From Taenia hydatigena (lineage: Eukaryota > Platyhelminthes > Cestoda > Cyclophyllidea > Taeniidae), in NCBI GenBank assembly GCA_036345935.2, contig JADWOT020001210.1, positions 62,001-126,000 of the forward strand: a DNA stretch of 64,000 nucleotides, in the 5' to 3' direction. How positions within the stretch are numbered: the stretch's first letter is position 1; every line of letters starts with the position of its first letter. Shown here piece after piece: positions 26,001 to 38,384 of this stretch. Under the pieces are notes generated by a model that saw only the letters and a list, made by a program, of their open reading frames with translations, did not search any database and had not been told where the DNA came from. The translations under genes were made by a program, and so were the position numbers.

Positions 26001-27489
26001 TACGCCAAGGTGGGATCATTTTATTTCTTTCCACAGAGGCAAGAATTATTAAAACCTCTGCATCTTTGTCGCACAAACCTTTTTCAAGCACATCTCAATA
26101 ATGGTAGGTTCCTTCAACCCTTCTTTGATTTTCGTAATTTTTGCCCTTTATCTCGCCTTAATTACGTGCTTAGTCATTATTTTTCGCACCACATTTTATT
26201 TACCCGACTTCCACGTTACCAGTGATGGCACACTTCCCAAACATTACAGGCACAAAGTAATTCACAAAAAATAATATTACTGTTTACCACCTAAACTGGT
26301 GTTATAAATGTGCGAGCAGCTCCTTATTTTGGATTTGGTAAATCTTGTTCTGAGTATTCCATGTTGGAAGTGGATCCATTCAACACCGCGTTTCTCCACT
26401 GCCTCGTTTCTGCACATCAGTCAGTGGGCTTGGCTAGGCAAGCGTCTATGCTATCTGCTCTTCCCACTCGTTATTAGAACAATCAAACGGACACTTATCG
26501 ACTGTTTTTATTGTAACCTATGCAATACAAAGCCTACAAACCAGCGCAATTTGCAATAAGCTGAACCTGGTGCAAAAATGATGGCGATAAAGGACACTCT
26601 ATGGCGGATTGTAGGAATGTGCCTTTCACTATACGATCATATTAACTTGGTCTAGCAGAGATGGAGCCTGTATCCGTTTGCCTGGAATGGATGCCTATAG
26701 GATGGTTTTTTAAAGGAGGTATAGATTACACTCATAGACATCATTTATAGAGAACCGAAAGGGATTTGAATGCCGCGAGTGCACAATTAACCTCGTGGTA
26801 CCCTCGCTGCATAGCAGGACCTAATCATCGTTTTAGAATCGCATGCACCTCATCAAGCGTAGATTATTGTAGGTCTTTTTGATTTGACGGTGGATGAGTC
26901 AAGTGAGATGGAATGTTTCGTGAAATTCCTCCAGGGCCTTGGTGAATTAGATAGCTCTTCACTGACTGCCGTGTCAACAAATTGACAAAATGTGGTGCAT
27001 CATGCACTACAATAGATACTTAAACTGGTCTGGTCTGTAGAGTTGAGGCTTCTATGATGGAAACTTTATACACGCTGAGTGTGGTTGCTGCAGTGGTTCC
27101 GTATTGGCCATAAAGCAACTCACTCGAATGAACGTCTAATCTATCCACTATCTTCCTTAATGTCGGGAGTGTCACAGTAACAGGCCTGTAGTAAGACAGT
27201 GTAAGGTAAGTGAGATGCGAGAGGTAAGTCAGAAGGGTGGCAGAGGTGGGAGGAAGAGGCAGGATATGGAAGTGATAGGAAGATAGAAGAAGTAAAGGAA
27301 ACTGAGATATGAAAGCGACAATGAGGAGAGTACAGATGGGAGGGGAGAAATGGGTTTGATTTTATCAGCGTAGGGTGCGAAAAGAAGAGTCGAGACTTGA
27401 GTTAGGAAGGAGAGGTGATGTAGAGAAGCAATGGATAACTAAGCTATGGTTGAAAAGGACGCCTTCGGGCATTTCGATGGAAAAATCTA
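23036..27489. other. No supported gene; loop between family C copies; purine-rich tract
   Basis: The 4.4 kb between the two inverted C copies holds only short ORFs. The opposite-strand frames at 25799-26101 and 25822-26091 cover the same bases and neither was recognised. A strongly purine-rich G/A tract runs from about 27195 to 27350 and resembles G/A-rich tracts inside family E, without a clear alignment. Confidence 0.5.
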
Positions 27490-28018
27490 CGCACTTCGAC
27501 CCATTACAGACAAGTGCATCGTAGAGCCTCGCTGATCATCCTGAACCCAATGCCAAACAAACTAAATAAACTTTAACCCACACCACGCCTGCCTTTCTGG
27601 ATGATCCCGTGAAATAAACCTTCTAGTAGAAAACGCAGCAGTGTTATAAATCATGCCTGATGCTGACAATTAATACTAGTAGAAACTGACAAGCCACTGG
27701 AGAAGGAATCGTCCTCCCAAGCTTAGCGGCCTTTATGCATCAGCGTACCATGAATAGGGTAACTGCATAAGTTTGGTTTTATTTGCAGCCAGAATAAACG
27801 CATTGCTTTTTGGCTGTGGCAGCAACGTAAATTGTGAAATGCTGAGGAAAAGATCAACAAAAGAAGTGGCAAGTGTTTGATTAACAAGACCGACTAATAG
27901 CTGTGCAATAAAAAGCCGCTTGAATTAGGCTTACCATTTACGCCAACATGATGTTCGCCCATGCATAGTAACTGGCTCTTCTTAGCTGCATAGGTCAGAC
28001 GAGGCCCTCAAAAGCATT
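27490..28018 (-). repeat. Dispersed repeat family C, minus copy
   Basis: This is the inverted partner of 22523-23035. Landmarks are AAGTGCATCGTAGAGCC at 27512, CACGCCTGCCTTTCTGGATG near 27585 and GCTTAGCGGCCTTTATGCATC near 27722. The outer boundaries on both copies fall where similarity stops abruptly, as expected for a defined element. Confidence 0.8.
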
Positions 28019-29762
28019 ATGTGGACTTTCTCTGCGGCCCTATCGACCCACGCTGTACATGAGCGCATGAATTAAATGTTCTACCACTCCTCTGTGTTTA
28101 TCAGCAACCCTTTAATTAAAGGGAGCACTGATCCATATAAGTGCGATTTCCTTATTCGTTACAATGAGTAGATGAACTAAAACGCGATTCTTGATGCAAA
28201 ACTTTACCGAGTTTCCCAACTTTGCTTGTGTCTCTGCTCCTACTTGGGATCGTAACATGCAAGTCGCACACATCGTCAAAATCCACATTCAATATTTTGC
28301 TGCAGGACTGATATAAAATGGGAAATAATGAGTCAAATAAACGCCACAATCCTTAAAAGTCTATGGCAATAGTTGCTGATGGAAAAAATGACAAGAACTG
28401 TTTTTGTTGGCTTTAAGTGTGGTGTTAAAACACCCCAAGACGAACTGTTAGTCCCCAAATTCATATTTATTTGATTTTAAAGAGCTTATGAGAATGCTCG
28501 AGATAAGGGGAGTAGCAGATACTGTGGTGATTTTTGTGGGAACATTGAACCCTTTATTGATAGAGGCAAAATAATTACTGTTTATAATACGGTAAATTGC
28601 ATTGCCTCGTTTTCTCAAGGAACCGGTGATCTGCGTTTAACAAGTGGCCGTGAATCATTGTAAAACTACTGTTATTTACCTTAAGGTTTCAAACACGAAT
28701 GTGTCTCATTTCTTACTCGGATAATTATTGCTTTGCTTCTCCGTTTACGGAGAATAATGGCAACGGGCATTCTCCATGATGAGGGCAAAGGGTTGGACAT
28801 AGGTAGACACCTGCAGATAGTGATTTTGTTCTGGACATCGACCCTGCAATTAGTAGCAGAGTTCTTAGGCCAAAGCGGTTCCGTGACCGCGGATTATTTA
28901 AAGTCACTTAGATCTTTTGCGCTTTTTTAATAATTGTATGGTTTGGATGTAATTATGAGCTTAAAATTTGGCATAGATTGTTGAATATTAGTTAAATTGT
29001 TTGCCGTCGTGCTATGTGCACAGTGACCAAATACACATGATTGAAGCATTGGCACGATAAGAACTCATGAAAGTGTTCATTTTGCCCCTTATGTAATTTA
29101 ATTTCGGCACATCTACTGAATAAACACACCGACCACAGTTGTGCAAAGACGGTAGCCTGTAGACAGGCTGGACTGCAGTTGGCCGAACCATGATTACACG
29201 ACCACAATCATGACCCATACTTTGTAACCTCATGTATTTTAAACCCATGTCTCTGGTCTTATGCCGACTGCATGCTTGCCGACCACTAAATGAGAAAATA
29301 TGTAAGTAAGCGGCAGACTTATTACAAAGGCAGAAATAGCATTGCCTTTCACGAATGTAAATTGTTATGCATAAACTATGCTCCTGTTCCACTGACTTGT
29401 CTTATGCTGAAGATAAATAAGGAGTAACAAAATGCGCTCTTAGAGGTACTAAACGCGTAATTTGTTAGTAGACGCAACCTTTCGCACTCTAGCTATTCTA
29501 GAGACGGATACTTAGTTGTTAGAATATGGATAAGCTCTACAACAAGCGGAAATTGAGCAGAGATTGTTTGCACCTACAGATACCAAATTGTACCGACCCG
29601 CCTTCTCATTGTCAGGATCAGCGACATTCCACACCTAGAGCTTCCTATGTAGCGATCCTCAAGTGAGCTAAAATGTTGCCTACGCAGCACCTTTCTTGAC
29701 TCAGGTGCGGACAAACTTACAGTAATTCTTCAGACAATCTTTGTCCCTTCTCACAAGCTTAG
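28019..29762. other. No supported gene; one weak exon-like segment
   Basis: Short ORFs only. On the minus strand, 28307-28208 is open for 33 codons between a pyrimidine-rich CAG acceptor and a CTCG/GTAAAG donor. On its own this is too short to call an exon, and no partner exon was found. Confidence 0.4.
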
Positions 29763-30056
29763 GTTCGTTCAGCACATGGGGACAAAATGATAGTCGTGGA
29801 AGATATCGCAAAATATCCGCAAAGGCAGAGGAATCTAGACGATGGGATTCATTGCCTTGATTTGATTAGGGACATGACACCTAATTCTGATGCTCTACAT
29901 AACGAAATAGCCGTCCTAAGTTTTATCAAAGACAGCCGGTTCGTAGCTAAGAACTTGCTAATGACATCCCCTCTACCCTCTTTGAGGCCGCAGCCATATC
30001 TACGAAAAACTTATACGACCTCTACGCACATCCTACCCATGACTCCGTTAAGGAAG
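29763..30056 (+). CDS. Exon-like open segment, 98 codons
   Basis: An acceptor-like tract (TTTGTCCCTTCTCACAAGCTTAG) ends at 29762 and a perfect donor (GGAAG/GTAAGG) begins at 30057. The 294 nt between are open in one frame, phase 0 at both ends. The first part of that frame (M-I-V-V-E-D-I-A-K, ... R-N-L-D-D-G-I-H-C-L-D-L-I-R-D-M) looks protein-like. After about 29950 another frame looks better: E-L-A-N-D-I-P-S-T-L-F-E-A-A-A, ending ... S-V-K-E-G-K-A-L-K before a stop at about 30068. A single indel joining these frames would mean a pseudogene. No family was recognised. Confidence 0.36.
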
Positions 30057-30609
30057 GTAAGGCATTGAAGTGAAACGAGCAAGTATCATACAACATACGA
30101 TAGACACCGGAGAAGCTAGACACGCCTTAAAACAATTTAAATTCCATAATTCTTTGCAAAAGAAATAGACCACTTGGTGAAGAGATGAAATGATATGAGG
30201 CCTTTTAGCCATACAAGACAACAGGGTTTTCTCTGATTGCTCTATACAAAAAATGACGGGAACCAGTGGTTGTTTACTAATCATAGAAAGTTGAGTACAG
30301 CAAGAAAGTAGACCACTATTGTCGCCCCAAAAAATTAAGTCATTAGGTTCCCTACACGGCTTAAGGCGAATGCTGTCAAGTGAATTGCGAGAGAGAAAAA
30401 GGGAAGACGCTTTCCTGGAGACCATTTAAACCTTGTAAATTTCAATAATATATTTTTAATTCTGTGGCGGAGCACTCATTTACAAATACGTGATGCCAAA
30501 CACATCCGTTGAGTCATTCCCAAAGCATTGTCTAGTCCAGGTAGCCGATTTTCACGTCTTCCGTAGAGATATTTGCGACTAGACAGAAACGTCAAGCTGC
30601 AATGCTGTG

Positions 30610-30678
30610 TGTGTGGTTTAATAGATAACGCGTCTGCCTCCCAAATAAAAGACTGCGAGTTCGAGTCCCTCCATAGGT
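30610..30678 (+). pseudogene. tRNA-Arg-like relic
   Basis: GATAACGCGTCTGCCTCCC followed by GACTGCGAGTTCGAGTCCC matches the D-arm, anticodon-arm and T-arm order of a tRNA of the Arg(CCT) type, with GGTTTAATAGATAACGCG in place of the usual A-box. The 3' half of the anticodon stem is mutated, so the arm cannot pair. It is probably a tRNA pseudogene or the head of a tRNA-derived SINE. Confidence 0.55.
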
Positions 30679-31888
30679 GCTTTAGTGATGTCTTCACTAA
30701 CCCCATTTTCCTTCAGTCAGCAAAGCCAGGGGACGCCGAGTAATGGACATGGTTGTGTGATTGCAATCAGTCCACCACCCTCCTCGTCCATTATGTCGCC
30801 TTACTTTACGAGTGAGTACAACTTCTTCCTCCACCTCACTCACTTCTCCAGCTTCACGGCGCATGCACGCACAAAAGGCAGTGGCTGCAAAGGCGTGCCA
30901 ATTAACAGATATCGCTTCATTGCTTCCACATAAGTGTCCGCAGAGATTTAACCCCAAATGACATGGTTCAAAGTCGCTGGTGCTAATATCTGCGCCATAG
31001 GATTTCCGAGAATGGCCATCGCCTATTGCATTTTTGGTCGGTACTTGGGCCGGTTTTCGCCTGTTGTCTGAAAACTTGATCAAATAATAATGGCAGCCCA
31101 TTTCAAAGTATACAAGCATAGTAGAGTAGAGTGGGGCTAATATGAGTTGAGTGTTTGTTAAAAGCTCTGCGCAGGTGTCGGTTAAATGTGTGAACATGGA
31201 ATGAAAATGCGCTCACCTGCAAGTGCTAGGGCATGCGCAGAATCTCGCCCTCATAAAGGTGATATTTAGAGATAGTTGGTAGGGCAGGAATGGGAGAGTG
31301 CTAATTAATACACCTTGGAACTATGGCGTCGAATTACCAGTGACAATGCTACTCCACTCTACTCCCAAGGCCTGCAGGGTGTGGGAAGGAGAGATGGAAG
31401 GAGGGCAAAACCATGCCACCAATGGCTCTAATTTTTGACCACCACATTATAACCACGCCCCTATATCTTACGACTAGTCTACAGGAGGGAATCAGCAACC
31501 GCCACCGCACAATTATCAGCTACCACTACCCATTTACTCACCTCTACCACATTAGGATCATCCTCATTATCCTCAAGAACTCTTGTCAATGCTGTCTTTA
31601 CACTCCCATTTTGTAGCCGCTATCGCTGTTGTCATTCAGTCGAATGCACTCGCAAAGACACACACAGAAAGGAAGCAAATATTGTGCGTCGCATTACAAC
31701 TACTTACGTGGCGTGGTGCTAGACTGCACCAGTAGAGCCGACGCATAGGCCGTGTGGAGAAACAAACTTTTAGTGAGTGGATGTGGGAGAGCAGGTATAT
31801 CGTGCCACTCAAAAAGAACTGGAATGAGTGCTAGCAGCCAAAGTAATGGATTGATAAACCAGAAAGTCAGGAGGATATGACAAATGGA

Positions 31889-31940
31889 TCACTAGTAGCG
31901 CAATGGATAACGCGTCTAATGTATGCCTCCTCTGCAGCTA
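31889..31940 (+). pseudogene. tRNA-Arg-like 5' half
   Basis: TAGCGCAATGGATAACGCGTCT is an intact A-box and D-arm of the tRNA-Arg type. After a 6-7 base insert comes TGCCTCCTCTGCAG, which could be the anticodon arm with a CCT anticodon. No B-box follows, so this is a truncated copy. It shares its A-box region with the relic at 30610-30678. Confidence 0.5.
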
Positions 31941-34111
31941 TGGTGGCGTAGCTTATGCTTTCCATTCTTCGTCTTCCAATACTTTATGCGTAGTTAGCAT
32001 TTGTCTTGTTCACTGCATTGGAACCACCTTCGCTACGATTAGCTCATTCATGCTGGCCGCGGTTAAGCCATATTATCGGAAACATATCTCGTTCCTAATT
32101 GCAGCATCAGTAATTTCCTCATGCTTCTACCCAGCTGTCTCTAGCGATCTCCTTGTGATAGCACACGATATTGCTGCGAGGCTAATTATGGGTAAATTAG
32201 ATGCTAGGAAAGCTTGATTTGCAAAGCTTATTATGCTCGCTTTATGCGTCCTCACCTCAATGTATGATTTTTCCGCCATTCGGTGGAAGGGCATGTCTTC
32301 CACATAGATTTCCACAGACAAGATGCAAGTAAGTAACAGCTCTCCTCAAGACGGCAATATCCCTTCATAAATCAAATGAAAGCCATTGTCTTCCATTCTC
32401 TTTCCAGCCAAATTGTGGTTGTTTCGAATGGATGTTTATGGAGTAATTTGCAACGAGTTGTAGGCAATGCATTTGCAAATTAAAAAAATTATCTCTTTAA
32501 AATTCCTCACAATGCGTAGCATGTTGGCAAACATAAGGTGGGTATATTTTCACTGAAACTTATTAGTAAGCTCCTACATGTTTGGCAAAATTTGACAGGC
32601 TAAGACGATGAAACTCGCGCTGGAGTAGCTAATGCATTTGTTGGAAGAGATGAGTAGACATGAAAAACGGAGCAAATTGAGAGCACAAAGCCAAGAAGGA
32701 ACAATAATAAACTGGTAGGCTGCTTTGCTATGAGATAAAACATTGAATAAATTCAATCGGTTTTCCTCCTAATTACGACTTTGGCTTAGGCTAAATTACA
32801 TGTTTCCGGGCCCGTTTGTTTGCTCGTTTTACATCAGTGGCTTGCAAGTCGCTGATAAGAAGCATGGTGTCGGGTTATCATGTGCACGCAGTGTAGGTGA
32901 TCAGTCAAAATGCGGTCCTGTGATGGTCATTTGAATGAGATTTGACTTTTTCACGGACTGATGGAAGTACAGTTGTGAGTTAAGGCCACTGAGGTTGGAA
33001 AACGTAGCTTCACTTTTCACTATCACTAGTTAAGGGAGGTCACTGGTAGATTGTACCTTCTGTGACTTCGAGTGAGTGCGAGAAGCCTGCCATGGTGACG
33101 CCCTGTTGGTGTCTGCCTGTTTCAAAAGCAAAATTGCTTGCCAACTCCATGGCTTAGATGCTTCAGAATTTGCATATTGGAGGAGAGGAGGTCTATTGGA
33201 ATTATCAGTGTGCACCAATGTGATAACATGGAGGTCAACGTAGTTGGTGCTTGTAAATTACCGTCCGGGAGTTGATGACGAGGAGCATATGGCCGGTCTA
33301 AGACAAAACGTTAAGTTTGCTGCATGCATGTGATGCAGGCGGTGGCCGGATGCGCCAGCAGATTCTTGACAAGTGACCATTTTTGAGGGTAAATGCCTGG
33401 TCAAGTGTTGGCTTGAGGTCAGGAATGCCTTGGATAAAAAGGATGACCCTGTTTGCATTGACTGCGTTAATGTTTCTCATCCTTCTGTGGCCCTCGATTT
33501 CAGATAGCCTACCACTCCGACAGCGGTGACTTGTGATGCAATACGTAACCTTTTAATGTCCCAACGGCTTCATTTTAACGATGTTGACTTCGTGGTACGT
33601 TCACTGATTTCATGCGACCATGGGGTGTTATTGGTGGATGCAGTTGTTTTTGACTCGATTTTATAGCATAAGGCGGTGATAAGACTGGCCATTCGTGAGA
33701 GTTTTGATGAGAGAGAAAGAGGTTCCGTTTACCTATTGCGGGACAATTACTTTTGATGTGGTTAATTGAGGTAGTAAAGTGAATTGAAAATTTGGTAATG
33801 TGTACAGTTTACGTCGGGAACAGGCAGATAATGCAACGTGAGACCGAATGCAAACGCAGTGCACCACATTACTTAGACATGGTTGTGACCTGTGGAGGAA
33901 ACGACGGTGTCGCAAAAATAAGTGTGGTTCGCCTCAAAGTGAATTCATACAAAATTTTTAATGTCCGCTTAGTTGGCTGATAAAATCTGGTGAGAATATC
34001 CACTCCGTCACAACCCTTGAAATGTGGTTGTTGTAGCCTCTTTGGAAGGAGGGTAGCATTCCTCTTCGGAAAACTGGAGAACATGAGGAAACAAATCACG
34101 TGCATTCAATA
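31941..34111. other. No gene recognised
   Basis: About 2.2 kb with only short overlapping ORFs on both strands. I searched the flanks of the histone pseudogenes for H3, H4 and H1 remnants and found none. Confidence 0.5.
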
Positions 34112-34476
34112 TCTGGCTCTAAAGTACTGACAGGTAAGGTCATAAAGAAAGCGTCAAAAGTAAAGGCGCTGAAGATGGACAAGGCTAAGAAGAGGAGGCG
34201 AAAGGACAGCTACGCCATCTGCATCTACAAAGCGTTACGCCAGGGCATCGGAGCACGAGCATTCCGTCGAAGGCGTTGCAGATCATTAGTTACTTTGTGA
34301 ATGACATCTTCGAGGGGATCGCCACCATGTCGAGTCGGTTGGCGCACTAGAACAAGAAACCAACAGTCACGGTCATAGATGTTCAGACTGCTGTGTGCCT
34401 GATGCTACCCAGCGAGTTGGCCGGGCGCGAAATTTCAAAGGTCACTAAGACTGTGACCATGTACACCGTCTTCTAG
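34112..34476 (+). pseudogene. Histone H2B pseudogene
   Basis: Functional H2B is a nucleosome core protein. Here a lysine-rich tail (S-K-V-L-T-G-K-V-I-K-K-A) leads into [11 protein letters not shown], the hallmark entry to the H2B fold, then I-Y-K-A-L-R-Q. One base is lost from the expected GTG of VHPDTG (about 34250), shifting the frame. The next frame continues with [16 protein letters not shown], then a TAG where tyrosine of HYNKR belongs. It goes on through D-V-Q-T-A-V-C-L-M-L-P-S-E-L-A to T-V-T-M-Y-T and a stop at 34474-34476. The start codon is also lost. The gene is therefore near full length but broken by a frameshift, an in-frame stop and many substitutions. No intron is seen, as expected for a replication-type histone gene or a retrocopy; no poly(A) tail or stem-loop was recognised. 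Confidence 0.9.
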
Positions 34477-35206
34477 TAGATGAGATGGATGTGGAGTGCA
34501 GTGCGTGAGTATGCGTATCCCACGGCCCTGTTGAGGATTACGTGGGCTAGCGGTGAAGGGTAGAGAGAGGGAGGAGGGAGGATGCGTAGGCATTGTGCTG
34601 CAGAGCGTTAAGAAGGGGGTGGGTCGAAGCGGCTGTCTCATAAACAAAGCCTTGTGATTGGCGTCAAATGCATAGTTTGTTGAATGAAAGCGAATGACGG
34701 GCGTAGACATTAACAGAGTAAAGAACATCAGCAGTCCTCTTTAAACCATCAGTTAGTGACACATTTCTTTTATTCATTCCGTTTCGTCACGCATTCAAAT
34801 TCTTCCCTTCCAGCCGGCTCGACCCTATGTTACCGCCCCCTACTAACTCTTAAGCGCCAACTTTTTCCACCTACCTACGTAGACCTCTCAGTCTGTGCAG
34901 ACGCACATCATCATAGACCACCGCCGCTGCCAAACCCTTGTGCCATGACGAAGTAACGTGCGAACTTCGTCATTCTGAGTGCCATAGCCTCATCACTCTT
35001 CTCTGCAGCCTATACGCCCAAGATAGTAAGGCAGACCATCACCCAACTGACAGTCGTTAAACCAACGCATCTTGTAGTCAACAATCCGCCTCTCGGTGGC
35101 CCTCAAAACACCCGTTATAACGTTCATTGTTGCAGACTCAGTCAATCATTCTGCCCTTGAGAATGCACCTGGTCGGCCCATTCCTTGATGCCCATCGGCT
35201 CCTCGT
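34477..35206. other. Spacer between H2B and H2A pseudogenes
   Basis: The 730 bases between the two histone 3' ends include a G/A-rich stretch (about 34550-34585). I looked for H3, H4, H1 and a histone 3' stem-loop on both strands and saw nothing convincing. Confidence 0.5.
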
Positions 35207-35389
35207 CTATTTCGGCAGCAAACCATCCTGCACGACCGCTACACGGCCCAACAACTTGTTCAACTTCCTGTCGCTCGAATGGCCAACTGCGGTTGACGAG
35301 GTGTAATGTGCGTTTTCCTGTTGTCGCACGCCACATTACCCGCCAGCTCATCCACCTCGACAGCCAAGTACTCGAGCACAGCAGCCAAG
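35207..35389 (-). pseudogene. Histone H2A pseudogene (core fragment)
   Basis: Read downward from 35389, the frame gives L-A-A-V-L-E-Y-L, then [18 protein letters not shown] and Q-L-A-I-R. This is the central helix to docking region of H2A. A one-base loss at about 35270 shifts the frame; it resumes as [12 protein letters not shown], then G-L-L-P-K and a TAG where the family has LPNIQ. The N-terminal tail and first helix are unrecognisable beyond about 35400 and the C-terminal tail is lost. H2A is the dimer partner of H2B; this copy points toward the H2B pseudogene (tail to tail), unlike the divergent head-to-head H2A-H2B pairs common in animal histone clusters. Confidence 0.88.
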
Positions 35390-38384
35390 TCTAATTACGC
35401 ACTTTGTGAATACGAGAAAATGGTTCCTTGTTTAAAAGAGGACCTATGCGCATTGCTTCTGTATTGCCTTCTCAATATTCGACCGTATATCTCCCTCCAG
35501 AATATTGGACCAGTCTTTGTTGAATCTTGTGCGCTTAATAAGGCGAGTGGTCTATTCATTAGCCAGTGTTAAAAGCCTATGGGATGAGTGGCTCGGCACA
35601 TTCGTTACAGTCTGTAGAATAACTTCCGTTCGCAACCTAGTTTGCATATTCAGACCTAACATGCTACACCGGATTTCACAAGGTGGCTTAGAACACCTCA
35701 ACTTAGCCGCCTCTATTCTTTAATAACCCATTATATGAGAGGTTATACGAATTCGATGCACGTCATTATGTACAATGGGTTTCTTAATTGCGTAAGGAAA
35801 ACAGGATCTAATTAAGTAGATTTCTCTTCGATGACGAATGTTGTGCTTATTTTTCCGCTGATGCAAAAGGCTCGATTTCTTAGAAGATTTGCAGGAAGAG
35901 ATGAACTGAAGGGCATGCGACCTGCTAATTCAACTGGAACGAAACCGTCGGTTGCATGAAAGGAAAATCTTTAAGCAAACAGACACTTGGAGCGTGGTCA
36001 ACTAATGGCAACGTCTGTTGCATAAGTTAAGTGAATGTATTCACCTTTTAAGAAACATATGCCTTCACAAGAATTTGCCCACCTAAAAACACTACGGCTA
36101 TGCATTAAATGTTATTTTTCTTATTAATTCTACCTAGTAAGGAAAGCTTTGTACACAAAAGTGCCTAGAATGCGATACAGCACTGCCCAACCATAAGTGA
36201 CGTGAGCCATACCTGAGGTGGGGATAGAGGTATCCGCTGCTGGATTCGAAGTAGAGGTTATGCCCGAGAAGAATGGATAAGAGACATTGTCGTCACGTTC
36301 TATTTGGAGGCACAACTGGATGACGCGCGAAGAAAATTTTAAAAATTGTTAAATATGGTATCATGCATTGTGCAGTGGTAGGTTTTATCCAAAAATTATT
36401 TATGAATCATGGTCATCTGATTCTGTGTGTTGAATAAAATGCGTCACGAGTCATTTATAAACAAAATAAATACGTATGATGTGCGATTTCCAAGACATAA
36501 GTCAACAGCAGTTCGTGTTTTGAAAAGTGGAGAGGTCTTTCAGTCAATTAACTCCCTCATCATTTTAAAGGCCACCGCCAGTAACCACATTTTTCCTCGG
36601 TAAGACATTACACACTTTACCTCATCAAGACGCCATGATTTTGGCAAAATTGGAACCCGTCCTGTAAAATAGCACTAGTTTATCCGAATTACTCTGGATT
36701 ACTTGGTGAAAATGATAGTGCGGATCTTGAACTCCACTAAAATGTGTCCATTCTGGCTCGAGCATGAATTGCCGAGCATAGCTATTCATCGAATAGTTCA
36801 GAGCCAGAATTCCGGCTTTGCCATTGCCTCACATTCAACTCGGGTAAGAATGAATTGCATTTTATGGTTTCTAATCATGTCTTTGTGCATAAATTAACAA
36901 CGGTTATTTGCTAGACTATCTAACTTCACCAATTACGCCAAGGAGTTTAACCATTAGTCCTCAGTAAAAACTGCTTTTAACTAGTTGCTACAATGACCAC
37001 ATCCGTAAACTACGCTTCAAATATCTAGTCAAGTTATTTAACAGTCACAGGATTGTTGCTAGAGACAAGGAATGAATAGGAGTTGACAACAGAGAAGCTG
37101 CCTACTTTGTTTCACCTGAAGAGAATAGATTAATTGGTGCTAAGTTTTGACTGGTGGTGTCGACCGGTTCATGCACAAGACAGTAAACTTGTAAACCTAG
37201 CGAATTAGCCATAGTGCAATGCACCCAATGTTTTTCTCGTTTCGATTTTAAAGCATTTACAATAAGAACTCGGCGGTTGACTTACTACCGTAGTACACAA
37301 GCAGGTCTCCGGCAAAACAACGTTTCGGGTTAAGCAGTTGAACATGGAGTGTGTTGTAACGAAAAAGGGGAGAAAGCGCGGGTGTTAATTGCGCCATAAC
37401 TTTTAATTCTATCTGGAATTAATTAAAGCTGGGTATCAAATGTTAGCTTACTTCTGTGGTCATGAAGCGCAGTTCTTTTGTAAAGCATTAGATAGGATTA
37501 ACTGCAACGCAGTGCAAATGATTTTGATACAATCTACAATCTACTTATCAGCTTTTATGTACAATGATTCAAATTCTGCTTATTGTTATCCCATATTGAG
37601 GGAGCCCATTTTAGCAAAGTGAGCTTAATTAACACAAGTATACAGAGCGACACTGAATTTGTTTGCTTAGATGCAGAAGTAATGAGAATTACAGCACAGC
37701 GTTTTATTCCATTCAGTAATTGCTTGCAGTTGTTTCCTTACAACTTATGAAATTAGTGTTTAGTCAACAATAAAAGCGTCTAGATTGGCACGAAAAATTG
37801 TCAATGCACTTTTCTGTGACCAAAAATAATCCAAGCTGACAATGAGATGCATTTTGCAATCTATAAAAGCTTCTAACAAGGGCATAAAGCAGCATTCCAT
37901 CCCCTCTCTTTTGATCAAAACTTATCAGAAATGAGACTTGACATCCTGCTCCTTTCTGTAATTTGCTTGTGGTAGTTCACGCTTTAAAATCCAGTTGTGG
38001 GAAAGCGCGACGATTATATTGAGGTAAGAAACTCAGAGGTTGCAAGGGCTCAGAGCTCTGTTCATTTTTGCTCACGTTGATCCAAAATTGATTAGAATTA
38101 GGAACCAGCAGCCCGATTCCTTCTGTAAGAAATAACGGCAGCTTTTTTTACAATCGGACAATGTAGGTGTGGATGAGAGAATAATCTATAAGAGCAATCT
38201 CCTTAATCGCTTTTGATCCAGAACCAAACAGTTTTAAGGCTCATAACACAAATGACAACCACGCACATGTATTCGAATTCTACTGCCTTCTACCACTCAT
38301 CATACTTCCCATCTTATCGTTGTTTATACCATCCAGTTCCTCACCAACGCCTTAGACTTGCTTTGCTGTCTGCTCACCTTCCTG
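35390..38384. other. No gene recognised
   Basis: About 3 kb with short ORFs only. No further histone sequence was found on this side of the H2A pseudogene, and no repeat partner elsewhere in the window was recognised. Confidence 0.5.

Noticed and set aside
27195..27350. Purine-rich tract as a possible further copy of repeat E
   Set aside because: Only composition is shared; no ordered series of matching blocks could be found.
28208..28307. 100-nt open segment on the minus strand with fair splice sites
   Set aside because: Too short, without a partner exon or recognisable protein.
30697..31197. 167-codon minus-strand ORF
   Set aside because: No recognisable domain, mixed composition, and it begins next to a tRNA-like relic. 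It is probably a chance ORF.
34740..35150. Possible H3, H4 or H1 remnants between the histone pseudogenes
   Set aside because: No frame on either strand shows family motifs.
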